A stretch of 64,000 bases of DNA from Phytopythium helicoides. Lineage: Eukaryota; Oomycota; Peronosporomycetes; Pythiales; Pythiaceae. The notes below the pieces were generated by a model that worked only from the letters and a program-made list of their open reading frames with translations, searched no databases and was not told where the DNA came from. Positions within the stretch are counted from its first letter, which is position 1. The number at the start of each line of letters is the position of its first letter. Position numbers and translations under genes: made by a program. Shown here in pieces: positions 60,301 to 64,000 of this stretch. The DNA is taken from positions 682,001 through 746,000 of the forward strand of contig JANFNE010000026.1 in NCBI GenBank assembly GCA_024867545.1, written 5' to 3'.

Positions 60301-63041
60301 GCTATAGGTGTCGGTGACTTTAGTTCCGCATCGGATGGATCTGAAGTAGCTGGTGAAAGCATTCCGTTAGACTTGGCCCACGATGCAGACGCTTGGACAA
60401 CTTGATGGTACTGTCTGCTTGACAGTGTGAAATAGATTGGTGGTACTGTTCCTTTGAGAAGCCATTTTGGTATGCGGCTTCGCTCAACAATTTTTTCTCC
60501 AGCAAATACAAGCCGGGTCTTTCGTAGTATGGTAGACTGCTTTCGCCGCGAGAAATCAAAGTGTTGCTGTCGGAATGCAGTTGCTGCGGGGCTTGCATTG
60601 CCTTCTGATGAAGTCACGCACTTACGGCCATCTTGATGCTGTAAGCGTTTTGGTGGCTCTGTTTTGACTCGAGATGTAATTGTACCTTTGCTGTCGACTG
60701 AGTCATCACTAGGAGCATCCGGGTTGGCAATGCCATCAAGAAATAGCACTTCGATCCCTTCAATCGAAAACTTGAATTTCTCGAGCAGGTTTTCGCTGAT
60801 AAATTTTGTATCGATCAGTTGTGCATGAAGAACGGGTGATACATCACTAGATAATACCAAAAGATCGATTTCTGGTAGCTGAATACTGCACTCCACAACT
60901 CGACTTCCCTGCTCGCCGCTGCTATCGCTCGATTGTTCCGAGTCGACATTGCGTTCAAACACAGCTTTGTTGAGCCATACGGAAGAGTACGCGAATGCCT
61001 CTTCAGCGTTTTCTTTGAGGACTGGTGCCACTTCGACTTGTGACGAGAAGTAAGCCTGGAGTTTTGTCGCAACGGAAATATGATGGATATACCTGAACGG
61101 TTGAACATTGCAGTCAAGCTTGAACTTTTCTTCAGACGCATCAATATTCAGCTCCAAAAAGCGCTGCTTTGGAGCTGCGTTGGAACTATCAACATTGCTG
61201 ATATGCGGTAAGTCAATGATCGAAAATAGCGCTCGAGGCGTTATCTCGTCAATTTTAGTATGATCTACCTCACTAAAGTCCAACATATGGGCAGATCCGA
61301 TGCTTGAAGAGATCGTGCACGCACTTTGTCGCTGGAATATCGCAAACACGATCTTGTCAATCTCAAACTGCATAAAGGTTTGAGCCGGCATTTCTGCGTG
61401 GTGAAATTTAGAGCTCGAGCTGGTAGCTACCTCCCGAGGTTCTACAAGGAGTAATTGCACACTCGATATCGCGAGGTCAATCGCAAACAAAATCACCGCT
61501 GATGTCTTTCTCTCTTCTTGTCGCTGCAATAGCGCGATTGAGGATGTGTGGATCTGGTCATTTACAGCGCAGTAAATAAGAATTTTCTCCGAGATATCCA
61601 GGCGGCGACGATACCCGTCCGAATCACCATCCTCTTTGTGCGAACGAGAGTTGAAACGAGCTTTCCATCCTGATATTTTCTTTCCAGACTCGACACGGCT
61701 TTCCTCGGCCTCCAGCTCTTGGATGGCACACAGCCGGAAGAAAACAATGGTTTGTACATCTAGAATGTCTTCGAGCTCATTCGCCCGGCAGCGATCTGCA
61801 ACGACTGCTTCAAGGGATGTCTTCTTTGCAGCTGCTCGCAACATCTTCTTGTGCAAATGAATATACTCTTTTCTACTTTGCCACAACACACCAAATGTAT
61901 TCCAGTCACATCGATGGGATTTGGAACCTCCAGTTACTCCACCTTTACCAGATAACCGCTTTGCAGCAGCTCGAATTGAGTACATTGTTTGTACCCCAAA
62001 TACTGCGTAGCGCCACCACTCCTTCACGTTCCCTTTGATAGGTACAACTGGTCGTTGGCGCCGACAATGAATGCGCTTGAGGTACATTTCGTGGGTCGAG
62101 ACGAAGTTGATGACGGTAATAACATCATTGCACTGATCGGGAGTCACACTTGCCTGGATTGTGCTGATGTCGACGACGCACTGTAGCTTGGGGATCGAAT
62201 ATGCGGTGGAGTCATCGTGGTTAATTGTCATCTTGACGCTCGCATTAAATGGACGAACTATGTAGGCTCCGAACCGAGGGCTCTCTGTCTGTCGAGTGGC
62301 TTCAAGCATTTCGGACGCTAAAGAGTTTTCGCAATACAGGCCAATGTGAGTGACATCCAAGTTCTTGTGCACGAACGGTGTGTGTGATTGCGACCGGTCG
62401 ATGAAAACGTTATGGCCATTGGCATTGGTTGTGCTGACTACGATTGAGTCGATCGTCAAGCCAAGGGCAAGCGGATTGTTGGACAAGAGCTGCGTTGTGT
62501 CTTCGTACCTGATGTGGATTTTCGAGAACTCGAAACTAACGTTATCGAGAATATTGTGAAGAATACGCTCTCGGTATCCCCATGACGTGGTCGTGTCATC
62601 TCCACTAGTACCACTCGCGTCGCTGCCATTGCCCTCGCCTTTTGTCTTCTCGAACAATTCGCGCATGCGCACCTCTTGCTGCTTGGCCCATCGCTGGCGT
62701 AGCGCATATGAGTCCTCGCTATCATCGGCCACGTGGCTCTTGGCTCTTGCTCGCTCCTCTTGATGCACGGGCACAATGAGCAAAAAGAGGTCCTCGATCT
62801 GGATCTTGACGGCTTCCTTGGTGAGTCGCTTCCACGGGACCTTCATGGCGAGACGTCCGATGCGGCCAATCTTAATCTTGACGGGTAGCTGGAACTTTTC
62901 GAGTGCCGCGGTCTTGAGCTGCAGGTCCCGGAATTCCACCGTGCCGCTGAAGACGGCGATCTTCATCTTCTCGGAGTCGAGCCCTTCAACCCACTCGGAC
63001 ACATACTCGACCAGGATGGATTCGACAAGCCGCTCGAACAT
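51381..63041 (-). CDS. VPS13: VPS13-family bridge-like lipid transfer protein with C-terminal PDZ-like domain
   Basis: A single exon of 11.66 kb encodes 3886 residues. The N-terminus MFERLVESILVEYVSEWVEGL is the chorein motif and fits eukaryotic VPS13 closely (LDSEKMKIAVFSG, KVPWKRLTKE). The middle carries long extended repeats. The VAB/SHR-BD region lies around 2100-2900 (FYLANDCGLEISYW, then WNMTRFLT-like repeats). The VPS13_C/ATG2-like helices lie at ~3400-3580 (GNPLGLVTNLGAGVRDFFYEP, GLFYGTKQLGQGIMAGVTG), then a PH-like segment. The last ~95 residues resemble a PDZ domain (NSIGLVLEP, FRAGIEVGDVVVGFAG). VPS13 proteins move phospholipids between membranes at contact sites. The PDZ-like tail is not usual in yeast or human VPS13 and may dock partners. 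Confidence 0.92.
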   Translation of the reverse strand: MFERLVESILVEYVSEWVEGLDSEKMKIAVFSGTVEFRDLQLKTAALEKFQLPVKIKIGRIGRLAMKVPWKRLTKEAVKIQIEDLFLLIVPVHQEERARAKSHVADDSEDSYALRQRWAKQQEVRMRELFEKTKGEGNGSDASGTSGDDTTTSWGYRERILHNILDNVSFEFSKIHIRYEDTTQLLSNNPLALGLTIDSIVVSTTNANGHNVFIDRSQSHTPFVHKNLDVTHIGLYCENSLASEMLEATRQTESPRFGAYIVRPFNASVKMTINHDDSTAYSIPKLQCVVDISTIQASVTPDQCNDVITVINFVSTHEMYLKRIHCRRQRPVVPIKGNVKEWWRYAVFGVQTMYSIRAAAKRLSGKGGVTGGSKSHRCDWNTFGVLWQSRKEYIHLHKKMLRAAAKKTSLEAVVADRCRANELEDILDVQTIVFFRLCAIQELEAEESRVESGKKISGWKARFNSRSHKEDGDSDGYRRRLDISEKILIYCAVNDQIHTSSIALLQRQEERKTSAVILFAIDLAISSVQLLLVEPREVATSSSSKFHHAEMPAQTFMQFEIDKIVFAIFQRQSACTISSSIGSAHMLDFSEVDHTKIDEITPRALFSIIDLPHISNVDSSNAAPKQRFLELNIDASEEKFKLDCNVQPFRYIHHISVATKLQAYFSSQVEVAPVLKENAEEAFAYSSVWLNKAVFERNVDSEQSSDSSGEQGSRVVECSIQLPEIDLLVLSSDVSPVLHAQLIDTKFISENLLEKFKFSIEGIEVLFLDGIANPDAPSDDSVDSKGTITSRVKTEPPKRLQHQDGRKCVTSSEGNASPAATAFRQQHFDFSRRKQSTILRKTRLVFAGEKIVERSRIPKWLLKGTVPPIYFTLSSRQYHQVVQASASWAKSNGMLSPATSDPSDAELKSPTPIAANVADSQPEFDPDDERFCLCVLIPQIVIIFEGDENADMTVPQGEKADDSHHGLLGMDLVLDIKEASVEARFSSVAQAIGVDTKGLLLRKREKLRQQPSSQDPHADKPEKIPSVDAIAKFNKEAAEALAKRPNCSEPEPAYNFETHKPALILLEIGPTLSLIISSVDPFSCTVSVDRVALYWDQELLITLFRSYLFDEPVLRSAFSSRAASRASSRSSSRTSSGTTDTASNPSSSPTTGTVKHPPIPQQAPFSVVVKVKELFIFLRPQSMRAHCFSIRLTGRDIHGTISSVGGTSFVAIGFSLTGGVELDSFRPLQNSNVPDSRKPDEVNPSPAQEEVCRLLQTSETVRIHVETAGYGVLTHRTGAGTFVQIAATAIDINFVCTYYALLLEYIQRDILGFFNWFEVMTRPPSMTIPNERTKLDIYATKVNLMVPRAGFGTSRYQDRPEHIVMTVDELRLGSRPCPDDQLIEQLGIKVSGLRMSTCLTAQIAAAIKSGTSPQTSVVMEQNVVFVEVTTKPMPREKNKRNKPLSETEEVEKRPRRVLEMQDIIRKLENMRTEVNVTVDPSTVWVSSDSELKARSKNTKLDLKESKVELFLDPQQLELISCLAEENLGRSDVPIDFERIAVCVSGDEKLSTDVGIHLGVVRLNLMIPLVNSTIPNNVLVDSRHCRILGRVDLRDIKIVVNQFSTMRTQCRINSSGASIWKIDWVPSPTNTSDACSGFQEVITSCADVFQSTSDDVVTRSIDVSVDVHPPPANSSCNPSPLDVRIHVDTCAVSPPIIQLGIRLKSFLEPDSVLPLRAPKTATATTISISTGVTHVLVAEYIPERSHHNGTSQPSTDDPIIASETSLKLILSGCIVVRCNIGDDETTHTQVYGRKMTLEVASKWPPEPQVEASTTSPPSSPLAVSSPRVASESNASSSSTTTFLANYRRVLCDDFAVDMDIFDTNSVDQTTTISASLTHFHAVLCVFDTIMLMDLGSMEWSDDLYEKLLVELKGSATKRTNSRVSSNSPTKLGNSTPLKSSVIVSLMLEDASVTFVREIGEYFSPVARMYSYCVMCKVTVDQSCLPVSQQEVASAPSQTVEVMLHFSEDTASELRDDDGVSLWGFNTTLGAWEPIIEPWMFTLALRILCDSTGKTVTKLSITGSEHHALNINFSPAMLESFCAIIKEFDEALRDNNTIRPSTARVISCGFYLANDCGLEISYWVSSHGDTSSHISRGYTYASRRSQLPNVLPPRQKVPLKLSTAIFPSLPTDQAVSFSWGEDWHPLTDVRIHNAGKYVYSILSKKSRRESSGDTCEDHQGSASVLLALFDISAVFGYRTLTVSSLVRIFNDSGVAIDCGILGQDGKSVVDIGTVEVNQAIGVPMDTIQSLWSVRVFVKPHVLPSSNGATKKYRWSNDVFISENEESTEHFASCSLVLDDYDCRCQRMFDGSQPLHVSQTCRSNGECFRVWSHVFTSSNSSSLKYAQLRVLPPLTFENKCGVAVYAVAFVFKKVRRAGGAEREYFHLVSSEKIPPHGSFEFLASSLHEDTYCSISLTGFSWSNMFLLPNSFDRPTKTCIGAHDDTGSSYPPSDSSKGGNTTNTVTNDGNEIICSLMDFKSRPSTINVAFQTAYHDRSDVRKVVIQPKFVIYNATPLPLTFTPHVKVATKLTNAKTLFSLPGSPKKTARPACCATPQLEMLHSKLNELNGATTTPASPLSKATHSSSHATPNSRASDSFPEDQENLDCFYCSDVNEIDVQLEGNTLATSGVQQFRLDATMGGTNTSLRLFDEGAKRWCDLVAMMTPVDACTTRVTFVERYLVVNRTDFELTCAPACDIRTDALNSKNGESTNKSQAKAAGTGSLGNQFMALAPRATTAFSWSLRTVIPTDACVRLKLHGVGTSTAGTAAEAVPGWRWSGKVSLHEVSESALKLSNRYSNQVHVLKVEVRVESAIRVFVVISSDDGAPFPLYRIINSSTSETIHIKQTFDGGSSELSENSASASTIYSRGVPQRLLPGESTCFGWDEAFFLQSLERVLSITYGAGDDNVRTKLLVDQPSEAQRVELPKGKTRQVESHVYVHWYLHGMTKTIHVHDTPLPRDKQTGKPELPVTLASNSSSNTSANSSDELEIRVRLPRLALSVLTSAPEELLLLSAENAEVTYAVADGEHDQFEFKLGTLQLDNQLDGAVFPVVFTPLPTSGATLNLPFGDGAAEKQKPKDKLSLSQNEAGNSAAAGVDTFVHLSLLRLRYGDNVEYIKYFSVMLRPIKLQVDDVFILEAAMFAVDCFQVVQRYLSPVPSGSSQFTSISGAGAGTNSLGSGARNASPSVENREAFARRRAWSDAAPIGATSSATPGVNDDVEWRHIATDERRTLRRASTAGGEEVNGVVLPPAERRLYIELLELHPLRLQLTFQPNDQDTSSDSSSTAKFKARATYFDSRATALLPLVFVLLQSRIANVDCASLALNALHVAHSFTTHAFLLGAIQQHYVIQGARQLYALVGAADVLGNPLGLVTNLGAGVRDFFYEPMAGLVQSPQEFVRGLSRGTASLVRHSVYGTFNAASKFTGTLSAGVAALSLDRQYLRERDARNRRDVATHLGTGLFYGTKQLGQGIMAGVTGIVTAPARGAMNGGLAGFVEGVGKGLIGVAVKPAAGVLDLAAKTTAGITATATAFDKKPRATRSRLPRLLRRTRDTRLRVYCHEEARLAQLLRRLPGHLLPSELYEAHIFLPGGRALLATSLQLLFVCENPGAGNPDGAGGTNGSMAIVAAGMAALLTDTQRSARVLWAFPLSSVWGSQRVARGVSVLIGSSSSVELTGSGNSSAPDNPDAVFVTRSTMSAVLIPLEDPPASNARTPLGSPIGTTPSVDATFDHVLKFVSELVTRQRERAPRGDSSAPPPRNSIGLVLEPVASETSSADTISGGRVVEVLAGSPCFRAGIEVGDVVVGFAGKRMEPGDHGSSLRLALSLMQRGETLELLIERRGQVRTVLVAAE
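51400..51665 (-). other. PDZ-like domain at the VPS13 C-terminus
   Basis: The last ~90 codons hold the binding-loop-like IGLVLEP, a VVEVLAGSPCFRAGIEVGDVVVGFAG core and a final ETLELLIERRGQ strand, the pattern of PDZ and HtrA-type PDZ domains. Confidence 0.7.
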
Positions 63042-63301
63042 GGCTCCGTCGCCGCCAAACGCCGTCGCAACTGCACCCGACCGCCGTGCACAATCTCCTG
63101 AGTGTCTCTAGCTCCACCAGCTGCCTTCTGCCGCCTTCTAGCTCGCTATTTCCAACTGCAGAGCACCTCTTGGGCTCTCGCCATCGTAACGGCCCTCGCA
63201 AGTCGTAGCGCGGGAACAAATGAACTCAATACAGTGTAAATTCCCATTATTCACCACAATATATTGAGTTGAGTTATTTTTCAAACAGCGGAGACCGCGG
63301 C

Positions 63302-64000
63302 ATGGGCTCGAGCCGCACGCGGCGCAAGAACGCGCTCAAGCGGCGCAAACGGCGCGCGATCGCCGCGCTCCACGCCGAGATCCTGGCCAGCGTGCGTCTT
63401 GGAAGCTGTGGGCGAAGTTTGGGCGACGGTTTCGTGCTGAGGCGCGCGCTGTGGGCCGCAGGAGCAGCGCCGATGGACGCGCGAGGCCGAGGAATTGGAG
63501 CGCATGAGGGACGAGGAGCAGCGCCAGCGCACGCACGAGCAGTGGAGCAGGGCGGTGGAGCTGTCGGCGGCCGAGTTTGAGCGGAAAAAGCGGCTGCAGG
63601 AGGAGCGAGAGGCGGTTGTGAGCTCCATCCGGCAGGTGGGCCGCCGACGGAGCGCGCTGTGAGACGGACTTGAGCTGAGCGGGTTCATGTTGGTGCCGCT
63701 GCTTTAGAAACTGGCGCAGCGAGATATGGGCAAAGACGCGGAAGGTGCCGCCAGTGCTACCCAATCGAGTGCTGGTACTGGAGCTGCAAGCGCCCCCGAT
63801 CGCGTCGTCCTGTCAGACGCTGAGGCTGCGATGTTGCTGGTACGTCGATCCCCGCTCGTGTGTTTCTACGCGGCGACGCTTACTGTTCGGTTTGACGATT
63901 TGCTTCAGGCTAAAGAAGCTCAGGCAAGGGCGTACAAGGCTATGAGGAACGTGCAGGTGAGATTCTCCGGGTCATCTGTTCACTTTGACGAACCTTGACG
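63302..64000 (+). CDS. ZRSR2/Urp-like splicing factor, 5' part (runs off the window)
   Basis: Four exons can be joined in phase 0: 63302-63391, 63462-63635, 63708-63839 and 63909-63956, with a further donor at 63957 (GTGAGA). Donors are GTGCGT, GTGGGC, GTACGT and GTGAGA. The intron ends are CAG or TAG and the introns are 69-72 bp. The product begins MGSSRTRRKNALKRRKRR, then EQRRWTREAEELERMRDEEQRQRTHEQW...EFERKKRLQEER, a basic/acidic coiled region like the N-terminus of the U2AF35-related factor ZRSR2. The zinc fingers and RRM that would prove it lie beyond the window. Each exon is an exact multiple of three, which supports the model. A generic coiled-coil nuclear protein is the alternative. 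Confidence 0.55.

Overview
The window looks like nuclear DNA from an oomycete (Stramenopila, probably Peronosporales or Pythiales; genus not resolvable). The reasons are the dense gene packing, short introns of about 50-85 bp, frequent intronless genes of 3-12 kb, initiator-like GCTCATTYYNC motifs upstream of several start codons, and oomycete-style proteins such as a START-FYVE protein, a TKL receptor-like kinase and a C2-DEP-AGC kinase. No rRNA, tRNA, CRISPR array or virus was recognised.

Layout. 1-566: 3' end of a Fanzor element (eukaryotic TnpB relative). 691-6666: three tandem + strand genes of a multi-pass membrane protein family (called MPF here, unnamed). 6873-9098 (-): C2-DEP-AGC kinase. 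9381-11362 (-): membrane-anchored START/EDR2_C protein, divergent from a fourth MPF gene (11536-13305, +). 13537-16566 (-): insulin-degrading-enzyme-like M16 metallopeptidase. 16877-21273 (-): a fifth MPF gene cut in two by a complete Fanzor element (about 17708-20350). 21419-25267 (-): two more MPF genes. 26074-27684 (+): TKL receptor-like kinase. 28247-43289: three ABCC (MRP-type) transporters, with two small paralogous genes, one broken or oddly spliced, between the first and second. 43610-46753 (+): Integrator subunit 7-like protein with four exons. 47557-51282 (+): START-FYVE protein. 51381-63041 (-): an 11.7 kb intronless VPS13 gene with a C-terminal PDZ-like domain. 63302 to the end (+): 5' part of a multi-exon gene resembling the U2AF35-related splicing factor ZRSR2.

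The standout system is the Fanzor pair. Fanzors are RNA-guided DNA endonucleases related to bacterial TnpB. The complete copy encodes 659 residues with RuvC-I (GLDPGRRDLF), a RuvC-II region whose usual glutamate is missing, a downstream DEFRTSK motif that could supply a relocated glutamate, a degenerate zinc knuckle and RuvC-III (NRDVNASKNM). Both copies share an almost identical stretch of about 175 nt after the stop codon with a perfect hairpin, which is the expected place for an omega-RNA scaffold. Beyond the shared end the flanks differ, so each copy would carry a different natural guide. The complete copy sits inside a coding exon, so the host gene gives an approximate empty site.

Several genes here act at membranes and in lipid handling (VPS13, START-FYVE, START/EDR2_C, ABCC, MPF), but the sequence gives no evidence that they form one pathway. 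The second theme is gene-family dynamics: seven MPF copies that keep an exon of exactly 282 nt, and three ABCC copies whose nucleotide-binding domains appear homogenised, most likely by gene conversion.
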